Below are positions 23,350 through 32,397 of a stretch of DNA of 64,000 nucleotides, piece by piece. Origin of the DNA: Metarhizobium sp964253915 (GTDB lineage Bacteria; Pseudomonadota; Alphaproteobacteria; Rhizobiales; Rhizobiaceae); NCBI RefSeq assembly GCF_964253915.1, contig NZ_CAXUSG020000016.1, positions 30,514 to 94,513 on the forward strand. The letters are read 5' to 3'. The notes under the pieces were generated by a model. That model was not told where the DNA came from, ran no database searches, and saw only the letters and a program-made list of their open reading frames with translations. The translations under genes and the position numbers were made by a program. The number at the start of each line of letters is the position of its first letter. Position 1 is the first letter of the stretch.

Positions 23350-24384
23350 TCACGGCTTCAAAAGCGCCGCGATGGCCGTTTTCGTCGCTTCATCCGGTTT
23401 TCCCGAAGTCTCGGCGGAGAAATGGCCGCTTTGGCGAAGCCGTTCCTGCAGGCTGGTCCAGAAGGCGGGGCTCCACTGGCGGTCGAAAAGATCCTTGGTG
23501 TTTTCCTCGTCGTCGCCGGCATTGCCTTTCTCGAAGGCGCTCAAAACGAGACCCGCTGCCTTGGCGGCATCGGCGGGTACGCCAAGCCCCTTGTCGGTCA
23601 TCTCGGCGAGGTTCATATCCGCCAGCGCGTAGTCCTGGGCGCTGGCCTTTTCATACCATTCATGCGCGAGCGCATAATTCTGGGGCACGCCATGGCCGCT
23701 TTCGTAGAGGCTGCCGATATTGTTCTGCGCCTCGACAATGTCGTGCTTGGCGGCGATCTGGTACCAGCGCATCGCTTCGACATAGTCCTGCTTTACGCCG
23801 TTGCCGCCGTCATAGGCAAAACCGATATCGACGGCCGATTGCGTGTAGCCGAGGTCATAGGCCTTCTGGAAGAGTTTTAGAGCGGCCGCATGGTCGATCG
23901 CCACGCCATCGCCTTCGCGGTAGGAGATGCCGAGGTTCTGCGCAGCAAAGGCGACATTCGCTTCGGCTGCTTCGCTCCACAGCGTATGGCTCTTCGCCTT
24001 GTCGACGACGGTTCCATAGCCCTCGTCATACAGGTAGCCCAAGGCGCCTTTCGCGGCTGCATAACCCTTGTCGGATGCTGCGGCAAAGCTCGCGAATGCA
24101 GCCTGGTAGTCCTCCTTCTCGAATTGTGCGCGTCCAAGCTGATAGCGGTAGCGAGGGGTGCCGGGATCGCCTTCCGCAGCCGCAGTGCAAGCGGCTATGG
24201 CCGGTGCGATGTCGATGCTGCCGGTCGCGACACCTTCAGCGATGGCCGACCTTGCCGGATCGAAAGGATGCGTCGCGAGGCGGTCACACACCTCTCCCGG
24301 TGTTTCCGCATGGACGAGGGGCGCTGTCGTCAACAGGACCCATGAAAGGGGCAGGAGCATTGTCGGAATCGAAGCCATGCGCAT
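23350..24384 (-). CDS. Secreted Sel1-repeat (TPR-like) protein
   Basis: A 344-residue protein. A signal peptide is visible (MASIPTMLLPLSWVLLTTAPLVHA). From about residue 105 there are about five Sel1-like repeats of roughly 36 residues, each with the pattern A-x-x-x-L-G-x-x-Y-x-x-G-x-G-V, for example AQNLGISYREGDGVAIDH and AQNNIGSLYESGHGVPQN. Sel1 proteins act as protein-interaction scaffolds; in rhizobia several periplasmic ones affect exopolysaccharide or stress signalling (ExoR-like). No partner is adjacent. A strong GGGAGGAAA ribosome site supports the ATG at 24384. Confidence 0.75.
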   Translation of the reverse strand: MRMASIPTMLLPLSWVLLTTAPLVHAETPGEVCDRLATHPFDPARSAIAEGVATGSIDIAPAIAACTAAAEGDPGTPRYRYQLGRAQFEKEDYQAAFASFAAASDKGYAAAKGALGYLYDEGYGTVVDKAKSHTLWSEAAEANVAFAAQNLGISYREGDGVAIDHAAALKLFQKAYDLGYTQSAVDIGFAYDGGNGVKQDYVEAMRWYQIAAKHDIVEAQNNIGSLYESGHGVPQNYALAHEWYEKASAQDYALADMNLAEMTDKGLGVPADAAKAAGLVLSAFEKGNAGDDEENTKDLFDRQWSPAFWTSLQERLRQSGHFSAETSGKPDEATKTAIAALLKP

Positions 24385-24543
24385 GCCATTTCCTCCCTCG
24401 GCCGGTTGGCGGCAAAGCGCTCCGGTGCGTCAACATTTCCATGGTTCTTGACGCAGGGGAAGGGTGGATTATTCACGTCGTCCCGTGGATTGCGGTAGAT
24501 GATGCTTGGCGGCGCGTTTCGAATGACCGCAGTCGTGAGCAAT

Positions 24544-24575
24544 CCAATAAAAAACGCCGGCAAAATTGCCGGCGT
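24544..24575 (-). terminator. Terminator of the purC-purS-orf-purQ unit
   Basis: ACGCCGGC (24554-24561) and GCCGGCGT (24568-24575) form a perfect stem. On the minus strand it runs into TTTTTTATT, about 27 bases after the purQ stop. Confidence 0.85.
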
Positions 24576-24601
24576 CAGAAAAGCAGCGTGTTTGCCAGCC
24601 T

Positions 24602-25276
24602 TCAGGCAGCGATCACGTCGAGAGCCGAGGCGAAGATGCCGCGTCCATCGGAGCCGCCATGGGCTGCCTCGATCAGGTTTTCCGGGTGCGGCATCATGCC
24701 AAGCACGTTGCCCTTTTCGTTCATCACGCCGGCGATGTCATTCATCGAGCCGTTCGGATTCGTGCCTTCGGCATATTTGAACACCACCTGGCCATTGCCT
24801 TCGAGCGACTTCAAGGTCTCGGCCTCGACGAAATAATTGCCGTCATGATGGGCAACCGGGCAACGGATGATCTGGCCCGCGGCATAGGCGCGGGTGAAAT
24901 CCGTCTCGGCGTTGACGACCTGCAGCTTGATTTCCTTGCAGACGAACTTGAGAGAAGCGTTGCGCATCAGCGCGCCCGGCAGCATTCCGGCTTCGACAAG
25001 GATCTGGAATCCGTTGCAAACGCCGAGAACCTTGACGCCTTTTTCGGCCTTTTCCTTGATCGCCTGCATCACCGGCATGCGCGCGGCAATCGCGCCGCAA
25101 CGCAGATAGTCACCGTAGGAGAAGCCGCCCGGAATGACGATCAGGTCGACATCATCGGGAATGCTGGTTTCCGTCTGCCAGACGGTGATCGGCGCCTGAC
25201 CGGAGATCTTCGTCAGCGCCGCGATCATGTCGCGGTCACGATTGAGGCCAGGAAGTTGGACGACGGCGGATTTCAT
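24602..25276 (-). CDS. purQ: Phosphoribosylformylglycinamidine synthase subunit PurQ
   Basis: A 224-residue class I glutamine amidotransferase. The nucleophile is Cys87 in VLGVCNGFQIL, and the His/Glu pair lies in MMPHPENLIE near residue 200. The start MKSAVVQLPGLNRDRD is typical. PurQ hydrolyses glutamine and passes ammonia to PurL, with PurS as bridge. The start overlaps the stop of an 85-residue coiled-coil gene by 4 bases, so its translation is coupled to that gene. Confidence 0.96.
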   Translation of the reverse strand: MKSAVVQLPGLNRDRDMIAALTKISGQAPITVWQTETSIPDDVDLIVIPGGFSYGDYLRCGAIAARMPVMQAIKEKAEKGVKVLGVCNGFQILVEAGMLPGALMRNASLKFVCKEIKLQVVNAETDFTRAYAAGQIIRCPVAHHDGNYFVEAETLKSLEGNGQVVFKYAEGTNPNGSMNDIAGVMNEKGNVLGMMPHPENLIEAAHGGSDGRGIFASALDVIAA

Positions 25277-25530
25277 GGGTGCGGTTCAAACCTTGCTTGA
25301 GCTTCTGCCAGTTCACGGAGTTCGAGGCGGTTTTCTATACGGTCGAGACGGCTTTCATGCCGGGCGAGAACACCGTAGATGTTATGAATGTCCTGCTGCA
25401 TCGAGATCATCGTGCCACGCATGGCATTCATCTCGGATTTCAACTCTCTTTGAGTGAGTTTCACATCCGAAACATCTGCTTGTATCCGCTTGAGCAACTC
25501 GTACATCAACTCGTTGGTAACTTCCGCCAT
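25273..25530 (-). CDS. Coiled-coil protein of unknown function between purS and purQ
   Basis: An 85-residue protein. Residues 8-70 show heptad patterning (YELLKRIQADVSDVKLTQRE, then MNAMRGTMISMQQDIHNIYG and SRLDRIENRLELRE), predicting a coiled coil. A GGAG six bases before the ATG at 25530 and a 4-base overlap with purQ argue that it is really translated. It resembles small DUF-type proteins seen scattered in rhizobial genomes; no purine function is known for it. There are 17 bases between the purS stop and its start. Confidence 0.65.
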   Translation of the reverse strand: MAEVTNELMYELLKRIQADVSDVKLTQRELKSEMNAMRGTMISMQQDIHNIYGVLARHESRLDRIENRLELRELAEAQARFEPHP

Positions 25531-25547
25531 CGCTCGCTCCACAACCT

Positions 25548-25790
25548 TTAGTCGATGGCGATAGTATAGTTCTCAATCACCGTGTTTGCGAGCAGTTTTT
25601 CGCACATCGCCTTGAGGTCGGCCTCGGCCTTGGCGCGGTCGGCGCCATCAAGCTCGAGATCGAAGACCTTGCCCTGGCGGACATGGCCGACGCCTTCGAA
25701 GCCGAGGGCGCCGAGGGCGCCTTCGATGGCCTTGCCCTGCGGATCGAGAACGCCGTTCTTCAACGTGATGGTCACGCGTGCCTTGATCAC
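25548..25790 (-). CDS. purS: Phosphoribosylformylglycinamidine synthase subunit PurS
   Basis: An 80-residue protein of normal length. MIKARVTITLKNGVLDPQGK followed by ALGALGFEGVGHVRQGKVFDLEL is the family signature. PurS is a small ferredoxin-like dimer that bridges PurL and PurQ for ammonia transfer. It sits 21 bases downstream of purC and upstream of a coiled-coil gene and purQ on the same strand. Confidence 0.95.
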   Translation of the reverse strand: MIKARVTITLKNGVLDPQGKAIEGALGALGFEGVGHVRQGKVFDLELDGADRAKAEADLKAMCEKLLANTVIENYTIAID

Positions 25791-25811
25791 TATCGTCTTC
25801 CCCTAAAGATC

Positions 25812-26576
25812 TTACTTTACCAGAACCGGACCGGTGCCGCGGACGGGTTCGTTTTCATTGATGATGCCGAGACGGCGTGCCACTTCCTGATAGGCTTCGA
25901 GCAGGCCGCCGAGGTCCTCGCGAAAACGGTCCTTGTCGAGCTTCTGGCGGGTTTCGATGTCCCAGAGGCGGCAGCTGTCCGGCGAAATCTCGTCGGCCAG
26001 GATGATGCGCATCATGTCGCCCTCGAACAGGCGGCCGCATTCGATCTTGAAGTCGATGAGCTGGATGCCGACGCCGAGGAACAGGCCGGTCAGGAAGTCG
26101 TTGACGCGGATGGCGAGGGCCATGATGTCATCAAGCTCAGCCGGATTTGCCCAGCCAAAGGCGGTGATGTGCTCTTCGGAGACCATCGGGTCGTCGAGTG
26201 CATCCGACTTGTAGTAGAATTCGATGATCGAGCGCGGCAGGACCACGCCTTCGTCGATGCCGAGGCGCTTGGCCATGGAGCCGGCGGCGACGTTGCGCAC
26301 GACGATCTCCAGCGGGATCATCTCGACTTCCTTGATCAGCTGCTCGCGCATGTTCAGCCGGCGGATGAAATGCGTCGGAATGCCGATCTTGTTGAGATGG
26401 CTGAAGATGTATTCGGAAATCCGGTTGTTCAGGACGCCCTTGCCATCGATGACATCGTGTTTTTTCTTGTTGAAGGCGGTCGCATCGTCCTTGAAGAACT
26501 GGATCAGGGTGCCGGGCTCGGGACCTTCGTAAAGGATCTTGGCCTTGCCCTCGTAAATACGGCGGCGACGGTTCAT
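25812..26576 (-). CDS. purC: Phosphoribosylaminoimidazole-succinocarboxamide synthase
   Basis: A 254-residue SAICAR synthase. RRRIYEGKAKILYEG at the N-terminus is the ATP-site start. IPLEIVVRNVAAGSMAKRLG and LIDFKIECGR are the catalytic signatures, and the latter is followed by DEISPDSCRLWD. It joins CAIR and aspartate using ATP. It is the first gene of the purC-purS-orf-purQ unit. The upstream 380 bases are shared with the divergent zeta-subunit gene. Confidence 0.96.
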   Translation of the reverse strand: MNRRRRIYEGKAKILYEGPEPGTLIQFFKDDATAFNKKKHDVIDGKGVLNNRISEYIFSHLNKIGIPTHFIRRLNMREQLIKEVEMIPLEIVVRNVAAGSMAKRLGIDEGVVLPRSIIEFYYKSDALDDPMVSEEHITAFGWANPAELDDIMALAIRVNDFLTGLFLGVGIQLIDFKIECGRLFEGDMMRIILADEISPDSCRLWDIETRQKLDKDRFREDLGGLLEAYQEVARRLGIINENEPVRGTGPVLVK

Positions 26577-26957
26577 GGTATTTTTCTCTGTTGTTGGCGC
26601 TCTTGGGCAGCGCGTGGAACGTTCGTTAGTGCGGTCCCTTATCGGAAAAGTCCGGAATCCACAATGCGCCTGTGGCGGCTTCCAGGGGAATTCATCGGAG
26701 CCTTCTCATCTTTCCATCGGGAAACGCGGTTGGGCGGCGTCTACATGTCAGCATGATTTTCACCTTTGTAAGGCCGGCCAGGTTTCTGCTGCTGTCATGG
26801 CCGTCCGGTTTAACCGGCCCATCCTGCCGTTTGCAGCCTGTGTGACGCTTTCTTCGCGCGTGCCGCAATTTGGCAAACTTCGCATTGCACTTTCGTCATG
26901 CATTTGATTTATGGGAACGGAACCCATACGAACACGATACGCCGGGGAGATTCTTAT
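26577..26957. other. Divergent intergenic region, purC / ATPase zeta subunit
   Basis: A 381-base stretch without a supportable gene. It must hold the two divergent promoters. The only clear structure is TATGGG (26910-26915) and CCCATA (26923-26928), an inverted repeat with a 7-base spacer about 30 bases before the zeta-subunit start. No riboswitch is recognised. Confidence 0.5.
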
Positions 26958-27272
26958 ATGAGCGCCATGAGTGATCGCGAAAAGGCCTTTGAAAGCAAAT
27001 TCGCACTGGACCAGGAATTGAAGTTCAAGGCTGAGGCGCGGCGCAACAAGCTGCTTGGCCTGTGGGCAGCCGGGCTTCTCGGCCGCGACGATGCAGATGC
27101 CTATGCGCGCGATGTGGTCGCTTCCGATTTCGTCGAGGCCGGCGATGAAGACGTCTTCCGCAAGATTCGCGCCGATTTCGATGCCGCCGGCGTTGCCGTC
27201 AGCGACACCGACCTGCGCAGCAAGATGCTCGAGCTTCTGGCCCAGGCTGTCGAGCAGATCCAGAACAGCTGA
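26958..27272 (+). CDS. DUF1476 protein, F1Fo-ATPase inhibitory zeta subunit
   Basis: A 104-residue helical protein. The conserved core DREKAFESKFALDQELKFKAEARRNKLLGLWAAGLLG starts near residue 5, the family hallmark. In Paracoccus denitrificans the homologous zeta subunit inhibits F1 ATP hydrolysis through its N-terminal region, blocking reverse rotation; in other alphaproteobacteria the inhibitory role is weaker. The ATG at 26958 follows GGGGAGA; the homologs begin a few residues before DREKAFE. It is divergent from purC and monocistronic, with its own terminator. Confidence 0.88.
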   Translation: MSAMSDREKAFESKFALDQELKFKAEARRNKLLGLWAAGLLGRDDADAYARDVVASDFVEAGDEDVFRKIRADFDAAGVAVSDTDLRSKMLELLAQAVEQIQNS

Positions 27273-27300
27273 TTTCAAGCGAAAACGTTTCAAACCTCTG

Positions 27301-27329
27301 GCCGCGGACACCCTGTTCCGCGGCTTTTT
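27301..27329 (+). terminator. Rho-independent terminator after the zeta-subunit gene
   Basis: GCCGCGGA (27301-27308) pairs with TCCGCGGC (27317-27324) and is followed by TTTTT. Confidence 0.88.
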
Positions 27330-27335
27330 CGTGAA

Positions 27336-29957
27336 TCAGCCTTTACCGGCGCGGCGGATCTTGCCGTGCATTTCGTGGACGGGATGTTCGCTGGCGCGCC
27401 ATTCCTCGGCGATCAGGAAGGGTTCGATCGCCTCGAAGGGCATCGCCCGGGCAAGCGCCCAGCCCTGGAGGATGTCGCATCCCAGTTCGGAGAGGATGCG
27501 GACGTGATCGCGGGTTTCGACGCCCTCTGCAACCACATTGATGTTCAGCGATCTGCCGATCTCGATGATCGAGCCGACCATCTTGCGCTGTTCGGCAGAC
27601 GACGGAATGAGCTTGACCAGCTCCCTGTCGATCTTGAGGGTCGTCGGGCTGATCCGGAGCAGGCTGACGATCGAGGCGTGGCCGGTGCCGAAATCGTCGA
27701 TCTCGATGTCGATGCCGAGCTTGCGCAGCCGGGCGAGGTTCTGCACCACGCCGGTGTCGCAGGTATCGAGGAAAATCGATTCCAGCAATTCGAAGGACAC
27801 CGTTCCGGGCTTGATCTTCATGCCGCGCAATTTTTTCGTCAGGGCCGGATCATTCAGCCGCCGTGCGGACACATTGACCGAAATCTTCGGCACAGGAAGC
27901 TTCTTGGCCATCCATAGCCGGTGATGGGCGAGTGCCTTTTCCAGCACCAATGCATCGATCATAGACACCACGTCGAGATCTTCGGCGACGGGAAGAAACT
28001 TGTCGGGGGTAAGGATGCCCTTTTCCGGATGGACCCAGCGCACCAGCGTTTCCACGCCGGTGACATCGAGCGTGCGGGCACAGAATTGCGGCTGGTAGAA
28101 GGGTACGAACTGATCCTGTTCCAGCGCATACAGGATATCGTCGGCCAGCCGCTTGTTGTGAATGATCTGGTCCTGGACATCGCGAGAGAAGAATTCGTGA
28201 CGATTGCGGCCGCGGTTCTTGGCGCGGTAGAGAGCGATGTCGGCATTCAGCAGCAATTGTTTGGCGTTCAACTCCGCGCCATCGTCGCTGGCGATGCCGA
28301 TGCTGGCTCCGAAACGGATGGTATGCCCGTCATAGAGGACCGGCTTGCACAATTCCTTTATGATGCGGTCGGCAAGAGAGGCGAGCTTGCGTTGCGTACC
28401 GTCCATGTCCGTGAGCAGGACGAATTCGTCGCCGCCGATGCGTGCCACGAAGTCCTGGCTGCGCAGGTTGGCTTTGAGCACGTTCGCCGCGTGCTGGAGC
28501 ATGGTGTCGCCGGCACGGTGACCAAGCGTATCGTTGATTTGCTTGAAGCGGTCGAGATCGATGTGAAAGATCACCATCGTCGCGCCGCTGCGTCGGCATT
28601 CCTCGGCACGGGCATCGAGAACCTCGTCGAGGTAGCGCCGGTTGGGCAGCCCTGTCAGATAATCGTGAAGCGCATTGTGCTCGATGCGCGCCTTGGCCAT
28701 TTCCAGCTCGCGGTTGCGGGCCTCCGCCAGTGTCTTTGCCCTTTCGAGTTCCCGCCGCAGGATGATGTCGCCGGTGACGTCCCAGTTCGCGCCCACCAGC
28801 TTGCGTTTGCCGTTGCTATCGGTGAAGGCCTTGTTGCGGGATTCGATATGCCGCACCTTGCCGTTTGCCAGCACGACCCTGTAATCGTTGCGGAATTCGT
28901 TTTCGCCGTCGAGATGGGTTTCGACGCAGGCGAGTGCCGTTGCCGCGTCTTCCGGATGAAGCATCGATTCCCACAAGTCGCCGGGTTTGAGGTTCGGCGT
29001 CCCTTCCATGCCGAACATTTCCAGCAGCCGATCATCCCATTTGACGGTCGAGGTTTCGAGATCGGCTTCGAACACGCCGATGTCTGATATCGATAGCGCC
29101 AGTTCCAGGCGCCTCGAAAGCTGGGCCAGCATTTCTTCTGCTGCCTTGCGCTGGGTTATGTCGGTGTCGGTGCCGATAACGCGTGTCGGTTTGCCGTCCT
29201 TGTCCCACTCCACCGCCGCACCGCGGCACTCAACCCAGACCCAGTGGCCGTCCTTGTGGCGCTCGCGATACTGGAACATCGCATAGTCCGGGTCGCCGCT
29301 GTTCTGCCGCTCGATCGCCTCGACGACATAGTCGCGGTCGTCGGGATGAAGCAGTTGCAGCCAGTTCTCGAAACCCTCGGCCAATTGTTCGTCCGGCGCC
29401 AGCCCGCGTATGGCCTTCCAGGTGTCGGAGTAATACATGACGCCGGTCGCGTAATTCTGGTCCCACACGCCGGTGCCGGAATTCACCAGGGCATCCCGCC
29501 AGCGGTTTTCCCGCAGGATCAGCTCGTCGACCTGTGTCTTGCGGGCGTGGATGTCGAATGTCGTTACCAGGATCGCTGCCGGTGGCGAAGCGGTGGAAGC
29601 ATTGAGAGCGATCCGATACCAGTGATATCCGTTTTCCGCGGTGCCGCATCGGAGTTCGACACGAGCATTTTCGATATCGCCACGTCGTGTCGCAACGATG
29701 AGATTGATCAGATTGTCTCGGTCTTCGGGATGGACGAGATCGGCAAGCGCCAGGCCCGAGACACTCCGTTCTGCCGGGTGAAGTTTCGAGAAGGCAGGAT
29801 TATGGAAGAGAACAAAGCCGTCTGCGTCAAGAAATGCCAAGCCGGTCGACATGCCTGCAACGATCTCGCGCAAGCACTTTTCGTCGGCCAGGATCTGACC
29901 GCTCTCTGAATCCTTGGGCTCACAATGTGACGTCAACGCAAAAACTCGCTTGGACAA
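27336..29957 (-). CDS. PAS-PAS-PAS-GGDEF-EAL protein (c-di-GMP cyclase/phosphodiesterase)
   Basis: An 873-residue cytosolic sensor. Three PAS-type domains cover about residues 25-145, 150-275 and 280-405; the second and third show typical LHPEDR/YRERHKDGHWVWVECRG elements. The GGDEF domain (about 430-590) has an intact IGGDEFVLL motif. The EAL domain (about 605-850) reads ETLVRW at the signature but keeps IDDFGTGHAS, LKIDRELV and VVAEGVETRDH, so metal-site residues are mostly there. Both activities are possible; which dominates cannot be read. No membrane segment is seen. The annotated start is a TTG without a clear ribosome site, so the N-terminus is uncertain by up to about 35 residues. Confidence 0.88.
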   Translation of the reverse strand: MSKRVFALTSHCEPKDSESGQILADEKCLREIVAGMSTGLAFLDADGFVLFHNPAFSKLHPAERSVSGLALADLVHPEDRDNLINLIVATRRGDIENARVELRCGTAENGYHWYRIALNASTASPPAAILVTTFDIHARKTQVDELILRENRWRDALVNSGTGVWDQNYATGVMYYSDTWKAIRGLAPDEQLAEGFENWLQLLHPDDRDYVVEAIERQNSGDPDYAMFQYRERHKDGHWVWVECRGAAVEWDKDGKPTRVIGTDTDITQRKAAEEMLAQLSRRLELALSISDIGVFEADLETSTVKWDDRLLEMFGMEGTPNLKPGDLWESMLHPEDAATALACVETHLDGENEFRNDYRVVLANGKVRHIESRNKAFTDSNGKRKLVGANWDVTGDIILRRELERAKTLAEARNRELEMAKARIEHNALHDYLTGLPNRRYLDEVLDARAEECRRSGATMVIFHIDLDRFKQINDTLGHRAGDTMLQHAANVLKANLRSQDFVARIGGDEFVLLTDMDGTQRKLASLADRIIKELCKPVLYDGHTIRFGASIGIASDDGAELNAKQLLLNADIALYRAKNRGRNRHEFFSRDVQDQIIHNKRLADDILYALEQDQFVPFYQPQFCARTLDVTGVETLVRWVHPEKGILTPDKFLPVAEDLDVVSMIDALVLEKALAHHRLWMAKKLPVPKISVNVSARRLNDPALTKKLRGMKIKPGTVSFELLESIFLDTCDTGVVQNLARLRKLGIDIEIDDFGTGHASIVSLLRISPTTLKIDRELVKLIPSSAEQRKMVGSIIEIGRSLNINVVAEGVETRDHVRILSELGCDILQGWALARAMPFEAIEPFLIAEEWRASEHPVHEMHGKIRRAGKG

Positions 29958-30023
29958 GCTGCCATAGTGCCAAGATAGATTTAAAGTGACATTAATGCGG
30001 TTTCAGGACAGAACCGGCATTTT

Positions 30024-30578
30024 TTATGCTTGCAGGCGGCTCAGGAACTGGGCGAACACCATTGAACCTTCCGGCCATGGGCCGTGGCCCGAGGCGGTAT
30101 TCAGGTGGCCGGAGTCGCCGGCGTCGATCAGCAGCGAACCCCAGGCATTGGTGATGTCCTCGGCATGCTCGTACGTGCCGAACGGATCGGAGCGGCTGGC
30201 GATGGTGATGGACGGAAAGGGCAAGGGATCGCGGGGATAAGGCCCGAACGCCGCCAGTTCCTGGGGCAGCAGGTCGGAAGGCGTCAGGTCCGGAGGTGCT
30301 GCCAGGAAAGCGCCGGCGATACGCTGGCCAAACTGCGGTGCTGCATGCACCACGGCGGCGACGCCGAGCGAATGCGCGACAAGCACGACCGGCTTGGTCG
30401 CCGCCTCGACGGCTTCGATGATCCGGCTTGTCCAGTCACCGAGGACCGGCGTCATCCACTCCGCCTGCTCGACGCGTCGCGCCGTGCTGAGCTTTTCCTG
30501 CCAGCGGGTTTGCCAATGCTGCGGGCCGGAATTGCCATGGCCCGGGATGATGAGAATGTCTGCTTCCGATACTTTCAT
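30024..30578 (-). CDS. RBBP9/YdeN family alpha/beta hydrolase
   Basis: A 184-residue protein. IIPGHGNSGPQHWQTRW near the N-terminus is the hallmark of this short serine-hydrolase family. The nucleophile elbow is AHSLGVAA (near residue 76), followed by a late Asp (SRSDPFG) and His (DSGHLNTASG) that complete the triad. Members have serine-hydrolase activity of unknown physiological substrate. The ATG at 30578 is chosen because the conserved fold begins eight residues later; a longer start is possible. Confidence 0.85.
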   Translation of the reverse strand: MKVSEADILIIPGHGNSGPQHWQTRWQEKLSTARRVEQAEWMTPVLGDWTSRIIEAVEAATKPVVLVAHSLGVAAVVHAAPQFGQRIAGAFLAAPPDLTPSDLLPQELAAFGPYPRDPLPFPSITIASRSDPFGTYEHAEDITNAWGSLLIDAGDSGHLNTASGHGPWPEGSMVFAQFLSRLQA

Positions 30579-30659
30579 GGCCGTGATGTGCGATCGCGCG
30601 GTTTCGAAGTCAAGGGGAAACGATGGCGCCGCTGGCACCATCGCGATTTCAAAACGGTG

Positions 30660-30905
30660 TCACTTGGTAAGCGGATAACATTTGTCGGTGGAGAAGGCAC
30701 CGGAATTGAAACCCATCTGGCAGATCACCACGGCATCATCCTTTTCCAGGAAGACGGCGTAACTTTCCGAAATCGGCGCCACGTTGATGATGTCGTAACC
30801 GGATTTGACCAGCTCCAGGATGGATTGCGGTGTTTCCGCCGCTGCCAACCCGGCAAGGGACGAAGAAAACACTGCGGCAAGGAACAGGATTTTTGGAAAC
30901 CTCAT
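30660..30905 (-). CDS. Small periplasmic protein of unknown function
   Basis: An 81-residue protein. The N-terminal signal peptide MRFPKILFLAAVFSSSLAGL ends near AAA-ETP (cleavage about residue 24). The mature 57 residues contain two cysteines (VICQMGF and DKCYPLTK) that could pair. A GGAGG ribosome site (cagggaggctaagcATG) supports the start at 30905. The pattern IINVAPISESYAVFLEKDDAVVICQ occurs in small rhizobial exported proteins I cannot name. Function unknown. Confidence 0.6.
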   Translation of the reverse strand: MRFPKILFLAAVFSSSLAGLAAAETPQSILELVKSGYDIINVAPISESYAVFLEKDDAVVICQMGFNSGAFSTDKCYPLTK

Positions 30906-31028
30906 GCTTAGCCTCCCTGTGATGACGTGCGACAAGGCACGACAGGCAGTCTAATACAGAGTGCCATGCCGGCGAAGTGTGCTTGAGCACTGTCGCCGGC
31001 ATGTTTTTCGATTGTCGCCCGTGGTCGG

Positions 31029-32336
31029 TCAGACGGAGCCGAACACCCGGCGGAAGATCGTATCGACATGCTTGGTGTGGTAACCGAGGTCGAATTTTTC
31101 GCGGATATCGGCTTCGGAAAGGGCAGCGCGCACTTCCTGGTCTGCCAGAAGCTCTTCGAGGAAGTCCTTGCCCTGTTCCCATACCTTCATGGCGTTGCGC
31201 TGCACCAGGCGGTAGGCGTCTTCACGCGAGACGCCGGCCTGCGTCAGCGCCAGCAGCACGCGCTGCGAATGGACAAGGCCGCGGAACTTGTTGAGGTTCT
31301 TCAGCATGTTGTCCGGATAGATCACCAGCTTTTCAATGACACCGGCGAGCCGGTTGAGGGCGAAATCGAGGGTGATCGTCGTGTCCGGGCCGATAGCGCG
31401 CTCGACGCTGGAATGGCTGATATCGCGTTCGTGCCAAAGGGCAACGTTCTCCATGGCCGGCACGACCGACATGCGCACCAGGCGTGCGAGACCGGTGAGG
31501 TTTTCGGTCAGAACCGGGTTGCGCTTGTGCGGCATGGCCGACGAGCCCTTCTGGCCGGGCGAGAAGAATTCCTCGGCTTCCAGCACTTCGGTGCGCTGCA
31601 TGTGGCGGATTTCGATGGCGACGTTCTCGATCGACGAGGCGATGACGCCGAGCGTGGCGAAGAACATCGCATGGCGGTCACGCGGGATGACCTGCGTCGA
31701 GACCGGCTCCGGAATGAGGCCGAGCTTTTCGCAGACATGTTCCTCGACGCGCGGATCGATGTTGGCGAAAGTGCCGACGGCGCCGGAAACGGCGCCTGTC
31801 GCCACCTCGGCGCGGGCTGCGACGAGGCGTTCGCGGTTGCGGTTCATCTCGGCGTAGAAACGGGCGAGCGTCAGGCCCATCGTCGTCGGTTCGGCATGGA
31901 TGCCGTGACTACGGCCGATGCGGATGGTGTCCTTGTGCTCGAAGGCGCGGGTCTTCAGCGCTGCCAGAACGCGGTCCATATCGGCGAGCAGGATGTCGGC
32001 GGCACGCACCAACTGGATGTTGAAGGTGGTGTCGAGCACGTCGGAAGAGGTCATGCCCTGGTGGATGAAACGGCTGTCCGGACCGACGAATTCGGCCAGG
32101 TGCGTCAGGAAGGCGATGACGTCATGCTTGGTGACGGCTTCGATCTCGTCGATGCGCTCGACGTCGAAGGTGGCTGCGCCGCCCTTTTCCCAGATGGTCG
32201 CGGCCGCCGATTTCGGGATGACGCCAATGTCGGCCAAGGCGTCGCAGGCATGCGCTTCGATTTCGAACCAGATGCGGAACTTGGTTTCGGGCGACCAGAT
32301 GGCGACCATTTCTGGCCGGGAATAACGGGGGATCAT
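31029..32336 (-). CDS. purB: Adenylosuccinate lyase
   Basis: A 435-residue protein of normal length. The fumarase-superfamily signature GSSAMPHKRNP lies near residue 265, with the catalytic-His region GRSHGIHAEPTTMG near 140 and HQGMTSSDV near 90. PurB removes fumarate from SAICAR and from adenylosuccinate, serving both purine synthesis and AMP formation. It follows, on the same strand, a run of rpe, DUF2259 and a membrane protein, and is 61 bases from the last of these. Confidence 0.97.
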   Translation of the reverse strand: MIPRYSRPEMVAIWSPETKFRIWFEIEAHACDALADIGVIPKSAAATIWEKGGAATFDVERIDEIEAVTKHDVIAFLTHLAEFVGPDSRFIHQGMTSSDVLDTTFNIQLVRAADILLADMDRVLAALKTRAFEHKDTIRIGRSHGIHAEPTTMGLTLARFYAEMNRNRERLVAARAEVATGAVSGAVGTFANIDPRVEEHVCEKLGLIPEPVSTQVIPRDRHAMFFATLGVIASSIENVAIEIRHMQRTEVLEAEEFFSPGQKGSSAMPHKRNPVLTENLTGLARLVRMSVVPAMENVALWHERDISHSSVERAIGPDTTITLDFALNRLAGVIEKLVIYPDNMLKNLNKFRGLVHSQRVLLALTQAGVSREDAYRLVQRNAMKVWEQGKDFLEELLADQEVRAALSEADIREKFDLGYHTKHVDTIFRRVFGSV

Positions 32337-32397
32337 GGGGTATCGCTTTCGTCTCTAGCGGCAGTTGCGGTCGCTTTAGCAAACCTGGCAGACAATC

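Noticed and set aside
24441..24475. Possible plus-strand promoter CTTGAC-N17-TATTCA between the Sel1 gene and purQ
   Set aside because: Both neighbours are on the minus strand, and no plus-strand gene or small-RNA structure with a T tract follows. Probably a chance match.
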